From the NCBI RefSeq assembly GCF_002699205.1, contig NZ_PABT01000020.1, forward strand, positions 29,010-93,009: a stretch of DNA of 64,000 bases, given 5' to 3'. The stretch comes from Allomuricauda sp. (GTDB taxonomy: Bacteria > Bacteroidota > Bacteroidia > Flavobacteriales > Flavobacteriaceae). The notes beneath the pieces were generated by a model, which saw only the letters and a list, made by a program, of their open reading frames with translations, did no database searches and had not been told where the DNA came from. A program made the position numbers and the translations under genes. Shown here piece by piece: positions 1 to 8,238 of this stretch; the first letter of the stretch is position 1, and each line of letters opens with the position of its first letter.

Positions 1-842
1 ATAACTTTACTAAAGAAGGACAACCAGAATCCAACCTTAAGGACGAAGATTATAAAGAACAAGTAGAATTGGCCAAAAAGCATTGTCAACGAGGGGACGT
101 GTTCCAGTTGGTGCTCTCCAGAAGGTTCAAACAAAAATTCAAGGGAGATGAATTCAATGTATATCGTGCACTGCGTTCCATCAACCCCTCCCCTTACCTC
201 TTCTATTTTGATTACGGCAACTTTAAAATATTTGGCAGCTCCCCCGAAGCACAGCTGATCGTGAAAGATGGGAAAGCGGAAATCCATCCCATAGCTGGAA
301 CGTACAAACGTACTGGAAACGATGAAAAAGATGCCGAATTGGCCAAAAAATTGGCACAGGACAAAAAAGAGAACAGCGAACACGTGATGCTGGTGGACTT
401 GGCACGAAACGACCTAAGTAGAAACGGAAACACGGTAAATGTGGACACGTATAGGGAAGTGCAATACTTTTCACACGTTATCCACTTGGTATCCAAAGTA
501 ACTGGGCAAAAGAAAGAAGATAGTACCACCATGAAAGTGGTCGCCGATACGTTCCCGGCCGGAACTCTGAGCGGAGCACCCAAGCACATGGCCATGCAAC
601 TGATAGAAAAGTATGAAAAAACAAGTAGATCGTTCTACGGAGGGGCAATTGGATTTATGGATTTTGAAGGCAACTTCAACCATGCCATTATGATCCGGAC
701 TTTCTTGAGCAAGGACCATGAACTATTTTACCAAGCTGGTGCTGGCCTAGTTGCCGCCTCCGACCCAAACGACGAACTCCAAGAAACATACAACAAATTG
801 GGCGCACTCAACAAAGCGCTGGAAATTGCCGAAACAATCTAA
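1..842 (+). CDS. trpE: Anthranilate synthase component I, TrpE (5' truncated by window)
   Basis: Large subunit of anthranilate synthase, which converts chorismate plus ammonia to anthranilate, the first committed step of tryptophan synthesis. Only the C-terminal 279 residues are visible. The reading frame is open from base 3 and the gene begins before the window, so the TTG at 69 is internal. Chorismate-binding fold signatures are present: an IAGTYKR segment, a DLARNDLSR segment, GTLSGAPK, and a conserved GGAIGF stretch, ending in an NK-ALEIAE tail. trpG follows after 2 bases, so the two subunits are surely co-expressed. The promoter and any leader or attenuator lie outside the window. The identity is secure because the whole trp operon follows. 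Confidence 0.96.
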   Translation, partial: NFTKEGQPESNLKDEDYKEQVELAKKHCQRGDVFQLVLSRRFKQKFKGDEFNVYRALRSINPSPYLFYFDYGNFKIFGSSPEAQLIVKDGKAEIHPIAGTYKRTGNDEKDAELAKKLAQDKKENSEHVMLVDLARNDLSRNGNTVNVDTYREVQYFSHVIHLVSKVTGQKKEDSTTMKVVADTFPAGTLSGAPKHMAMQLIEKYEKTSRSFYGGAIGFMDFEGNFNHAIMIRTFLSKDHELFYQAGAGLVAASDPNDELQETYNKLGALNKALEIAETI

Positions 843-844
843 CC

Positions 845-1414
845 ATGGGAAAGAAGATTTTAATGATAAACAACTATGATAGTTTCACCTATAACTTGGT
901 TCACTATCTGGAAGATTTGGATTGCGAGGTAACCGTCAAACGGAACGACCAACTTACCTTGGACGACGTTGAACCCTTTGAATATATCGTTTTGTCCCCC
1001 GGGCCAGGAATCCCTGATGAGGCTGGACTTCTAAAAGACATTATCAAAACCTACGCTCCTACCAAACGAATTTTTGGGGTTTGTTTGGGATTGCAGGCCA
1101 TAGGTGAAGTTTTTGGGGGCACTTTGATCAATCTCGACCAAGTATATCACGGGGTGGACACTACAATTACCGTTACCAAAGATGACCCAATTTATAAGGA
1201 CATGCCTACAAAGCTTCAAGTAGGGCGATACCATTCATGGGTAGTGGATGAGGATTTACCCGATACATTGGAAACCACCGCAGTGGATGAAAACGGACAA
1301 GTCATGTCCCTCAGACATAAAGAATATGACGTGACCGCCGTACAGTTTCACCCAGAATCCGTGCTGACGCCCGAGGGTAAACAAATGTTGAAAAATTGGC
1401 TTAATAGAAAATAG
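845..1414 (+). CDS. trpG: Anthranilate synthase component II, glutamine amidotransferase TrpG
   Basis: Class I glutamine amidotransferase (189 aa) that hydrolyses glutamine and channels ammonia to TrpE. The catalytic nucleophile is Cys80 in GVCLGLQ. The partner His/Glu pair is at about 169/171 in QFHPES. The N-terminal NYDSFTYNLV and the SPGPG oxyanion-region motifs are also present. Length is normal for a stand-alone TrpG. In some bacteria the same subunit serves as PabA; its position between trpE and trpD argues for the tryptophan role, although dual use cannot be excluded. It is followed by a 64-base spacer containing a 7-nt repeat tract before trpD. Confidence 0.96.
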   Translation: MGKKILMINNYDSFTYNLVHYLEDLDCEVTVKRNDQLTLDDVEPFEYIVLSPGPGIPDEAGLLKDIIKTYAPTKRIFGVCLGLQAIGEVFGGTLINLDQVYHGVDTTITVTKDDPIYKDMPTKLQVGRYHSWVVDEDLPDTLETTAVDENGQVMSLRHKEYDVTAVQFHPESVLTPEGKQMLKNWLNRK

Positions 1415-1439
1415 AACAGACATATGAGAATTGAGAATT

Positions 1440-1474
1440 CTCTATAACCTAACATCTAATCTCTCACATCTAAG
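1440..1474 (+). repeat. Heptanucleotide repeat tract in trpG-trpD spacer
   Basis: Five consecutive 7-nt units (CTCTATA, ACCTAAC, ATCTAAT, CTCTCAC, ATCTAAG) end 4 bases before the trpD ATG. The 13-mer TCTAATCTCTCAC at 1455-1467 also occurs exactly at 61026-61038 in the long heptamer array, so the tracts look related. It would be transcribed as part of the trp mRNA. Function unknown. Confidence 0.6.
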
Positions 1475-1478
1475 AAAA

Positions 1479-2474
1479 ATGAAAGAGACATTAAATAAAT
1501 TGATCAATCACGAAATCCTCCCTAAGGAAGAAGCCAAACAAATTTTGGTGAATATCGCCAAGGGAGATTATAACACTTCACAAATCGCTGCATTTTTAAC
1601 AGTTTACATGATGCGAAGTGTAACCATTGAAGAACTGGAAGGCTTTAGGGATGCCCTATTGGAACTATGTTTGGCCATTGATCTTGCCGAATATAATCCT
1701 ATTGACCTCTGCGGAACCGGAGGGGACGGAAAGGACACTTTCAATATCTCCACACTGGCCTCATTTGTAACTGCCGGGGCCGGAATCCATGTGACCAAAC
1801 ATGGAAATTATGGCGTTTCCTCCAAATGTGGCAGTAGCAATGTGATGGAGTTCTTGGGCATCAAATTTAGTAACGATGCCGATTTCCTAAAGAAAACCAT
1901 TGAAGAAGCGGGAATCTGTGTGTTGCACGCCCCACTCTTTCACCCTGCTATGAAAAACGTGGCCCCCATTCGAAGGGAACTGGCCGTAAAAACTTTTTTC
2001 AATATGTTGGGACCTATGGTAAATCCAGCATTTCCAAAAAATCAAATGGTAGGGGTGTTCAATCTGGAATTGGCTAGAATGTATGGGTATCTTTATCAAA
2101 ATACAGACAAAAATTTCACCATATTAAATGCTTTGGACGGGTATGATGAAATTTCGTTGACCGGAGATACAAAAACCATTTCCAACAATACCGAAGCTAT
2201 GTTGACACCAAAGGATTTTGGAGTGGAAAAAGTTTCCCAACAAGAAATAGTAGGTGGTGAAGATGTGGCCGAATCCGCCCAAATATTCATGAGTATTTTG
2301 CAAGGAAAAGGTACCGAAGCGCAGAACAATGTAGTTTGTGCCAATGCAGGGGTCGCCATTGCCACAGTACAAGGCATCACACCCAAAGAAGGCTTTGAAA
2401 AGGCAAAAGAATCTTTATTTAGTGGCAAAGGTTTGCAAGCGTTACGAAAATTACAGGATTTGAGCAGAAACTAG
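1479..2474 (+). CDS. trpD: Anthranilate phosphoribosyltransferase TrpD
   Basis: Transfers the phosphoribosyl group of PRPP to anthranilate. The ATG at 1479 gives 331 aa, the usual TrpD length. A longer frame back to 1431 would translate the repeat tract and is rejected. The PRPP-binding glycine loop CGTGGDGKDTFNIST lies near residues 77-91. The KHGNYGVSSKCGSSNVME segment and RRELAVKTFFNMLGP (anthranilate tunnel) follow in family order. The N-terminal helical domain precedes them. It is the third gene of the operon; trpC follows after 51 bases. Confidence 0.96.
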   Translation: MKETLNKLINHEILPKEEAKQILVNIAKGDYNTSQIAAFLTVYMMRSVTIEELEGFRDALLELCLAIDLAEYNPIDLCGTGGDGKDTFNISTLASFVTAGAGIHVTKHGNYGVSSKCGSSNVMEFLGIKFSNDADFLKKTIEEAGICVLHAPLFHPAMKNVAPIRRELAVKTFFNMLGPMVNPAFPKNQMVGVFNLELARMYGYLYQNTDKNFTILNALDGYDEISLTGDTKTISNNTEAMLTPKDFGVEKVSQQEIVGGEDVAESAQIFMSILQGKGTEAQNNVVCANAGVAIATVQGITPKEGFEKAKESLFSGKGLQALRKLQDLSRN

Positions 2475-2493
2475 TGTCTCCCCTGGTACAGAA

Positions 2494-2519
2494 AGATTCT
2501 TCACCATGTTCAGAATAAC
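2494..2519 (+). repeat. Possible degenerate REP-like remnant, trpD-trpC spacer
   Basis: The spacer carries AGATTCT, about 12 bases, then AGAATAAC. This weak inverted repeat resembles one arm of the dispersed palindromic elements seen at 3566, 31134 and 47753. Similarity is judged by eye only. Confidence 0.3.
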
Positions 2520-2525
2520 AAGAAA

Positions 2526-3311
2526 ATGAATATACTAGACAAAATAGTCGCCGATAAACGCAAAGAGGTCGATTTAAAAAAATCACTGATTACCCTTCCC
2601 CAATTGGAATCCTCGGTAATGATGGAACGCACCTCGGTTTCTTTGGCAGAAATGCTGCGAAAGAGCAACTCGGGGGTCATTGCAGAGCATAAACGTCGTT
2701 CTCCTTCAAAATCGGTTATTAACCAAAATCTGAGTGTACAGGATGTTGCCAAAGGTTACGCCGATGCTGGTGCCTGTGGCATATCGGTGCTTACGGATGG
2801 CAAATTTTTCGGTGGCTCCTTGGATGATCTGGTCCTAGCACGAGCAGCTACGAATATTCCCATTTTGCGAAAAGAATTCATCATAGATGAATATCAAATC
2901 GTGGAAGCCAAAGCCTATGGCGCCGATGTAATTTTGTTGATTGCCGCCATTTTATCCAACAAAGAAATCAAAAGCCTGTCCGAATTGGCCAAAGGACTGG
3001 GATTGGATGTGCTGCTCGAAGTACACAACGAGGAGGAACTTGAAAAATCCCTAATGCCCAGTTTGGATATGTTGGGAGTGAACAACCGTAACCTAAAAAC
3101 ATTTGATGTTGATTTGAACACCAGCAAATCCCTTTCCGTGAAAATACCCGATGATTTTGTGAAAGTTTCCGAGAGCGGCATAAGTTCTGTGGAAGCTATA
3201 AGAGATTTGAAAGAATACGGCTATCAAGGTTTTTTGATCGGGGAAAATTTTATGAAAACGGACAATCCGGGAGTAAGTGCTTCCGGATTCATTAAAAAAT
3301 TAGAAGCGTGA
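2526..3311 (+). CDS. trpC: Indole-3-glycerol phosphate synthase TrpC
   Basis: TIM-barrel enzyme (261 aa) that closes CdRP to indole-3-glycerol phosphate with loss of CO2. It has the family strand-1 motif AEHKRRSPSK at about 53-62. It also has RKEFIIDEYQI with the catalytic Lys, VILLIAAIL, LLEVHNEEEL, GVNNRNLKTF and SESGI, all in the expected order. It is a single-function protein, not fused to TrpF as in E. coli. Its TGA stop overlaps the GTG start of trpF by 4 bases (GTGA), which suggests translational coupling. Confidence 0.97.
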   Translation: MNILDKIVADKRKEVDLKKSLITLPQLESSVMMERTSVSLAEMLRKSNSGVIAEHKRRSPSKSVINQNLSVQDVAKGYADAGACGISVLTDGKFFGGSLDDLVLARAATNIPILRKEFIIDEYQIVEAKAYGADVILLIAAILSNKEIKSLSELAKGLGLDVLLEVHNEEELEKSLMPSLDMLGVNNRNLKTFDVDLNTSKSLSVKIPDDFVKVSESGISSVEAIRDLKEYGYQGFLIGENFMKTDNPGVSASGFIKKLEA

Positions 3312-3970
3312 AACTAAAGGTCTGCGGCATGAACCATAATCCCACCGAGGTTGCTCAATTACAACCCGATTATTTGGGCTTTATATTCTGGGAACCGTCC
3401 TCTAGATATTTTTCTGGAGCAATGCCGGAATTACCCAACTCCATTAAAAAAGTGGGGGTTTTTGTGGATGCACCTTTGGATGAAGTATTGGCGAAAGTCG
3501 ATTATTATCAATTAGATGCCGTACAACTCCATGGAAATGAAAGTGCTGAGTATTGTAAATCATTGCGTCACCCCGAACTGGTTTCGGGGTCGCACACGAG
3601 TGAGATGCTGAATCAGGTTCAGCATGACGAATTAGACATCATCAAAGTATTTTCCATCAAAGATGATTTTGATTTTGATGTTTTAAAAGATTATGAAGAA
3701 GTCTGTGATTATTTTCTGTTCGACACCAAAGGAAAACTTCCCGGTGGCAATGGCTATACGTTTGATTGGTCCGTTTTGGAAAAATATCCCTCCGACAAAC
3801 CCTACTTTTTAAGTGGAGGAATCGGTCTGGACTCAAAAGAAGAATTAAAGACGTTTATTGAAAGTCCTACATCAAAACATTGCCATGCAATCGACGTGAA
3901 CAGTAAATTTGAAATTGAACCTGGACTAAAAAATATTGAACATTTAAAAACATTGAAAGCGTTGCTCTAA
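3308..3970 (+). CDS. trpF: Phosphoribosylanthranilate isomerase TrpF with in-frame palindromic insert
   Basis: Amadori isomerase of the tryptophan pathway (220 aa), GTG start overlapping the trpC stop. The KVCGM motif carries the active-site Cys6. [26 protein letters not shown] and FLSGGIG follow as in other TrpF proteins. Between YCKSL and DIIKVFSI sit about 22 extra residues (87-108, starting RHPELVSGS and ending VQHDEL). They are encoded exactly by a REP-like palindromic element. Without them the protein would be about 198 aa, close to the family norm. The insert falls at a barrel helix-loop position and the frame is kept, so the enzyme may still work; this is inferred, not shown. Confidence 0.93.
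   Translation: MKLKVCGMNHNPTEVAQLQPDYLGFIFWEPSSRYFSGAMPELPNSIKKVGVFVDAPLDEVLAKVDYYQLDAVQLHGNESAEYCKSLRHPELVSGSHTSEMLNQVQHDELDIIKVFSIKDDFDFDVLKDYEEVCDYFLFDTKGKLPGGNGYTFDWSVLEKYPSDKPYFLSGGIGLDSKEELKTFIESPTSKHCHAIDVNSKFEIEPGLKNIEHLKTLKALL
3566..3629 (+). repeat. REP-like palindromic element inside trpF
   Basis: A 64-nt cloverleaf-like element. Outer arms are CGTCA (3566-3570) and TGACG (3625-3629). Hairpin one is CCCCGAA/TTCGGGG (3571-3577, 3583-3589) with a 5-nt loop. Hairpin two is a perfect 8-bp stem ATGCTGAA/TTCAGCAT (3605-3612, 3618-3625) with a 5-nt loop. It is read through in frame within trpF. A diverged relative lies at 31134-31159. Confidence 0.88.
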
Positions 3971-3998
3971 GCAGCCCAAAATATTAAATCGAAAACCA

Positions 3999-5183
3999 AT
4001 GAAGAGCTATCATGCAGATGAACGGGGGTATTATGGTGAGTTTGGAGGGGCTTTTATTCCCGAAATGCTCTACCCCAATTGTGAAGAGCTACGGCAGAAC
4101 TATCTACGTATTATGCAGGAACCATCCTTTAAGGATGAGTTTCATCAATTGCTGAAGGATTATGTGGGAAGGCCAACTCCCCTTTATTTTGCCAAACGCC
4201 TATCCGAAAAATACAATACCAAAATTTATCTCAAAAGAGAAGACCTGTGCCATACCGGTGCCCATAAAGTGAACAACACCATCGGGCAAATTCTGATGGC
4301 CAAAAAGTTGGGCAAAAATCGAATTATCGCAGAAACAGGAGCGGGTCAACATGGAGTGGCCACCGCTACCGTTTGCGCCCTTATGGGGATTGAGTGCGTG
4401 GTTTATATGGGAGAAATAGATATTGCCCGCCAAGCACCAAACGTTGCCCGGATGAAAATGTTGGGTGCAGAGGTGAGACCGGCCACATCTGGCAGTAAAA
4501 CCTTGAAAGATGCCACCAACGAAGCTATCCGTGATTGGATCAACAATCCTGTGGACACGCATTACATTATCGGTTCCGTGGTTGGTCCACATCCCTACCC
4601 GGATATGGTCGCTAGGTTCCAATCGGTGATTTCCGAGGAAATCAAAAACCAGCTTCAAGAAAAAGAAGGACGGGAAAATCCAGATTATGTGGTGGCCTGT
4701 GTTGGAGGAGGAAGTAATGCCGCCGGTGCTTTCTATCATTATTTGGATACTCCGGAAGTGGGGATTATTGCCGTGGAAGCGGCCGGAAAAGGTATTCATT
4801 CCGGTGAAAGTGCAGCTACCTCCGCTTTGGGAAAAATAGGCATTATCCATGGAAGCAAAACATTGTTGATGCAGACCCAAGATGGTCAGATTACGGAGCC
4901 CTACTCTATTTCGGCAGGTTTGGATTATCCCGGCGTTGGCCCCATGCATGCACATTTGTACGCATCGGGCAGAGGCGAATTTATTTCCATTACGGATGAT
5001 GACGCCATGAATGCAGGTATGGAACTCTGTAAACTAGAAGGAATCATTCCTGCCATTGAATCCTCCCATGCCTTGGCCATTTTTGAGGACAGGAAATTCA
5101 ATCCAGATGATGTGGTAGTGATCAACCTATCCGGACGTGGCGACAAGGATTTACAGAACTATATTGATTATTTTAAATTATAG
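3999..5183 (+). CDS. trpB: Tryptophan synthase beta chain TrpB
   Basis: PLP enzyme (394 aa) that condenses indole with serine to make tryptophan in the alpha2-beta2 complex. The PLP Schiff-base lysine is Lys90 in HTGAHKVNN. The phosphate-binding loop GGGSNAAG is at about 236-243. The N-terminal [13 protein letters not shown] is typical of the classical TrpB1 type, the one that pairs with TrpA. The catalytic Glu region AETGAGQHG is intact. It is followed by a 65-nt spacer made largely of 7-nt repeats and then trpA, its partner. Confidence 0.98.
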   Translation: MKSYHADERGYYGEFGGAFIPEMLYPNCEELRQNYLRIMQEPSFKDEFHQLLKDYVGRPTPLYFAKRLSEKYNTKIYLKREDLCHTGAHKVNNTIGQILMAKKLGKNRIIAETGAGQHGVATATVCALMGIECVVYMGEIDIARQAPNVARMKMLGAEVRPATSGSKTLKDATNEAIRDWINNPVDTHYIIGSVVGPHPYPDMVARFQSVISEEIKNQLQEKEGRENPDYVVACVGGGSNAAGAFYHYLDTPEVGIIAVEAAGKGIHSGESAATSALGKIGIIHGSKTLLMQTQDGQITEPYSISAGLDYPGVGPMHAHLYASGRGEFISITDDDAMNAGMELCKLEGIIPAIESSHALAIFEDRKFNPDDVVVINLSGRGDKDLQNYIDYFKL

Positions 5184-5244
5184 ATGTCAGCTATCAGATT
5201 TAAGACCCCAGTCTCTATTCTCATGTCTCACATCTCAAATCTTG
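5184..5244 (+). repeat. Heptanucleotide repeat tract in trpB-trpA spacer
   Basis: The spacer from the base after the trpB stop is divisible into phased 7-mers: ATGTCAG, CTATCAG, ATTTAAG, ACCCCAG, then (after one base) CTCTATT, CTCATGT, CTCACAT, CTCAAAT. These resemble CTCACTT/CTGACTT units of the large array at 60859-61124. It ends 4 bases before the trpA ATG. Confidence 0.6.
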
Positions 5245-5248
5245 TTTT

Positions 5249-6010
5249 ATGAACAGAATCAAACAAAAACTACAGGAGGATAAAAAAATCCTTTCCATAT
5301 ACTTTACAGCCGGATATCCCCATTTGGATGACACAATAAAAATTATCCAGGATCTGGAAAAAAACGGTGTGGACCTTATAGAAATTGGCTTGCCATTCAG
5401 CGATCCATTGGCCGATGGCCCCACCATTCAGGCGAGTTCCACCGCAGCCCTAAAAAACGGGATGAACACGGCCTTGCTTTTTGAGCAATTAAAAGATATT
5501 CGAAAAACAGTTTCCATTCCATTGATTTTGATGGGATATTTTAACCCCGTGCTCCAATATGGCGTGGAGGAATTTTGTGCCAAATGTGAAGAAATAGGTA
5601 TTGATGGCATCATTCTCCCGGATTTGCCCTTGGATGTTTATCAAGAAGAGTACGAAGTTATTTTCAAAAAACATGGGCTGATCAACGTCTTTTTGATCAC
5701 TCCACAAACCAGTGATGAACGTATCAAAGATATTGACAGTGCTTCCGATGGATTTATCTACATGGTGAGTTCAGCAAGTACTACTGGGGCAAAACAAGGT
5801 TTTGGCAAGGAACAATCAGACTATTTTGACCGCATTGCCGATATGAACCTGAACAACCCACAAATAGTTGGTTTCGGCATTAGCAATGCAGAAACTTTTG
5901 GCCAAGCGACCCAAAAAGCCAAAGGTGCCATCATCGGTTCCGCCTTCATCAAACATTTAACAGAAAATGGAGTCAATGGTATTGGTGACTTTGTGAAGCA
6001 AATTCGTTAA
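5249..6010 (+). CDS. trpA: Tryptophan synthase alpha chain TrpA
   Basis: TIM-barrel subunit (253 aa) that cleaves indole-3-glycerol phosphate to indole and G3P and passes indole to TrpB. The catalytic acids are Glu45 in LIEIGLPFSDP and Asp56 in PLADGPTIQ. The phosphate-binding segments VSSASTTGAK and GFGIS are present, as is GAIIGSAFIKHL. It is the last gene of the trpEGDCFBA operon. No clear terminator is visible in the 34 bases before the next gene, so read-through into the peptidase gene is possible. Confidence 0.97.
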   Translation: MNRIKQKLQEDKKILSIYFTAGYPHLDDTIKIIQDLEKNGVDLIEIGLPFSDPLADGPTIQASSTAALKNGMNTALLFEQLKDIRKTVSIPLILMGYFNPVLQYGVEEFCAKCEEIGIDGIILPDLPLDVYQEEYEVIFKKHGLINVFLITPQTSDERIKDIDSASDGFIYMVSSASTTGAKQGFGKEQSDYFDRIADMNLNNPQIVGFGISNAETFGQATQKAKGAIIGSAFIKHLTENGVNGIGDFVKQIR

Positions 6011-6044
6011 ATTTCAACTTTTAAAATCAATACTGATTTGTCCC

Positions 6045-7541
6045 ATGAAAAAAATACCATCCTTAGTTTCCCTATTTCTGACTTTTTCTCTTTTTGCACA
6101 AGATGATGTGGCCGTTAAATCACAAGTGGCCGACGCCATTAACGAGATTCGGGAGTTTATTGCCATTCCCAACGATGCATTGGATGCCGCGGACATTGAC
6201 CGTAACATCATGTGGTTAAAACGTAAATTTGGTGACAGAGGCTTCAACACTGCCGTTTTGGAAACAGAAGGTCTTCCCTTATTTTTTGCCGCTACCCCTG
6301 TCAGTAGTGAAAAACCTACGGTGCTTATTTATATGCATTTTGATGGACAATCCGTGGATCCATCCAAATGGGACCAACCCAACCCCTACCAAGTGGTTTT
6401 GAAAGCCCCCAAAGATGGTGGTTTTGAAACCGTTTCCTTTGATGAATTGGATGATGACATCAATTATGATTGGCGTTTGTTCGGTCGATCCACTTCGGAT
6501 GATAAATCCCCCATTGTGATGCTTTTGAACACTATGGATCTATTAAAGAAAGATGGTAAAGAAATTCCGTTCAACGTTAAGGTCATTTTGGACAGTGAAG
6601 AAGAAAAAAGCAGCAAACCACTACCTGCGGCGGTCAAACAGTATCGTGAACTATTGGAAGCAGATTTTTTAATGATCGTTGATGGCCCTGTTCACGCTTC
6701 AGAAAATCCAACGGTGGTCTATGGGTGTCGGGGAATCACCACACTGACCCTTACCACTTACGGCCCCATCAAACCTCAACACAGTGGACATTATGGCAAT
6801 TATGCGCCAAACCCCGGATTTCAATTGGCACAACTATTGGCCACTATGAAAGATGCAGAGGGCAGAGTGACCATTCCTGGCTATTACGATGGCATAACCA
6901 TTGACAAAAACATCGATTCCATTTTAAAAAGTGTTCCTGATAGTGATGAGGACATTGCGGAGAAACTGCAATTTAAAACAGCTGAAAAGGTAGGTGGTTA
7001 TTATCAAGAAGCTTTACAATACCCATCCTTGAATATTCGTGGATTGAGTTCAGGTTGGGTGGGTGACAAGGCACGGACCATTGTTCCGGAGAGTGCCACT
7101 GCCGAACTCGACCTCAGATTGGTAGTTGAAAGTGATGGAACCCGCCTTAAAAATCTGGTAAAAGATCATATCAGCAAGCAGGGATACAAAGTATTGGACC
7201 ACGTACCTTCCAAAGAAGAGCGTATGCAGTTTGATAAAATTGTTACTGTTAAGGAAGGCAGTGTCACCGATGCTTTCCGTACCGAATTGGACAATCCTTA
7301 TGGCGAGTTTATTGTGAACACTTTGAGCAAGAGTTTTGGTAAAGAGGTCATTCAGATACGCACCATGGGGGGCACCGTACCAATTTCACCCTTTATCAAC
7401 GAGTTGAAGATTCCCGCATTTATTGTGCCCGTGGTAAACCCGGACAACAACCAGCACAGTCCCAATGAAAATATCAAAATTGGTCAGTTGGCCTATGGCA
7501 TCAAAGCCTTTTATGGGATTCTTTCTTCGGAAATGAATTAA
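6045..7541 (+). CDS. Secreted M20-family metallopeptidase (dipeptidase-like)
   Basis: Zinc peptidase of the M20 (ArgE/DapE/CPG2) family, 498 aa, probably cleaving dipeptides or peptide C-termini in the periplasm. Residues 1-18 form a signal peptide with cleavage before QDD. Metal and catalytic motifs are in order: YMHFDGQ (first His and Asp), GRSTSDDKSP (bridging Asp), DSEEEKSS (catalytic and metal Glu), IVDGP, and NQHSPNENI (last His). An RTMGGTVPIS segment is typical of the dimerisation and catalytic halves. Thirty-four bases after trpA on the same strand, but no functional link to tryptophan is evident. It overlaps the convergent gene by 4 bases at a shared TTAA. Confidence 0.88.
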   Translation: MKKIPSLVSLFLTFSLFAQDDVAVKSQVADAINEIREFIAIPNDALDAADIDRNIMWLKRKFGDRGFNTAVLETEGLPLFFAATPVSSEKPTVLIYMHFDGQSVDPSKWDQPNPYQVVLKAPKDGGFETVSFDELDDDINYDWRLFGRSTSDDKSPIVMLLNTMDLLKKDGKEIPFNVKVILDSEEEKSSKPLPAAVKQYRELLEADFLMIVDGPVHASENPTVVYGCRGITTLTLTTYGPIKPQHSGHYGNYAPNPGFQLAQLLATMKDAEGRVTIPGYYDGITIDKNIDSILKSVPDSDEDIAEKLQFKTAEKVGGYYQEALQYPSLNIRGLSSGWVGDKARTIVPESATAELDLRLVVESDGTRLKNLVKDHISKQGYKVLDHVPSKEERMQFDKIVTVKEGSVTDAFRTELDNPYGEFIVNTLSKSFGKEVIQIRTMGGTVPISPFINELKIPAFIVPVVNPDNNQHSPNENIKIGQLAYGIKAFYGILSSEMN

Positions 7542-8227
7542 AAAAACTCCCGATACTGCATTACCCTGAAATCAAGTGTATTGAATTCAGGGTTTTTACT
7601 TTTTAAATCTTTGTAGGCTTGCAAACTGCCCACGGCGCGGTTGGCAGCTCCCGAAGGGGCGATCAATGATACGGTTCTAACGATTCTAGACTTCTCGATT
7701 CCGTCCGAAGTGACAGGCAATTTCAACTGATGGATTCTTGGCACTTCATTGGAAACCACTTCGAGTTTTAGGCCATGCTCTTTCAACTGCCTACGAAAAA
7801 AGTATTCTGGACCATTCTTACTATTGCCACCAGTGAACAAAAGTGTTTCAATATTGGGATATTTTTTCAGATAACCCACCAAATCCCGAAGAACCACATT
7901 TTGCATCCCTAAATCCGAGGCATCGATTTTTTCGCGCTCGGCACTTTGGACAATATCGCAGACCCCGATTTTCTTTTCAATCAAAAATCGCTTTCGTTGT
8001 TCCACTGCTTCGCTAGTGGTTTCGTATTTCAATCCTAAATCAAAGATTTGGTCCAAAATCGGCCAAAGCATACCATTGCAACTACCATAGCAGAAATCTA
8101 CATCTTGCGGCTTTAGCTTTCCAGTGGTAAACCTAGGAGGTGGCAAAGTACCCACAATCAGCTTAGTGGCCCGGGACAACAAGAAAGGCTCGTACGGATG
8201 TATGTGCTTAAACAGTCTTGCCCCCAA
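7538..8227 (-). CDS. Uracil-DNA glycosylase superfamily-like protein
   Basis: A 229-aa cytoplasmic protein that resembles the UDG superfamily, nearest by eye to hypoxanthine-DNA glycosylase (HDG)-type members. The N-terminal KLIVGTLPPP is a motif-A-like loop and is followed by a YGSCNGMLWPIL segment. This matches the YG-N-W pattern near the active site of such enzymes. LLFTGGNS is a later strand-loop element, and a SLIAPSGAANRA stretch resembles the C-terminal minor-groove loop. The substrate (uracil, hypoxanthine or other) cannot be told from sequence. It starts 11 bases after the stop of ppc on the same strand, so the two may be co-transcribed. Confidence 0.6.
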   Translation of the reverse strand: MGARLFKHIHPYEPFLLSRATKLIVGTLPPPRFTTGKLKPQDVDFCYGSCNGMLWPILDQIFDLGLKYETTSEAVEQRKRFLIEKKIGVCDIVQSAEREKIDASDLGMQNVVLRDLVGYLKKYPNIETLLFTGGNSKNGPEYFFRRQLKEHGLKLEVVSNEVPRIHQLKLPVTSDGIEKSRIVRTVSLIAPSGAANRAVGSLQAYKDLKSKNPEFNTLDFRVMQYREFF

Positions 8228-8238
8228 ACCTTTTTTTC

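Noticed and set aside
4200..4955. 251-codon open frame antisense to trpB
   Set aside because: No start context or family resemblance; composition (Cys/His-rich) is that of a reverse-complement of a conserved gene.
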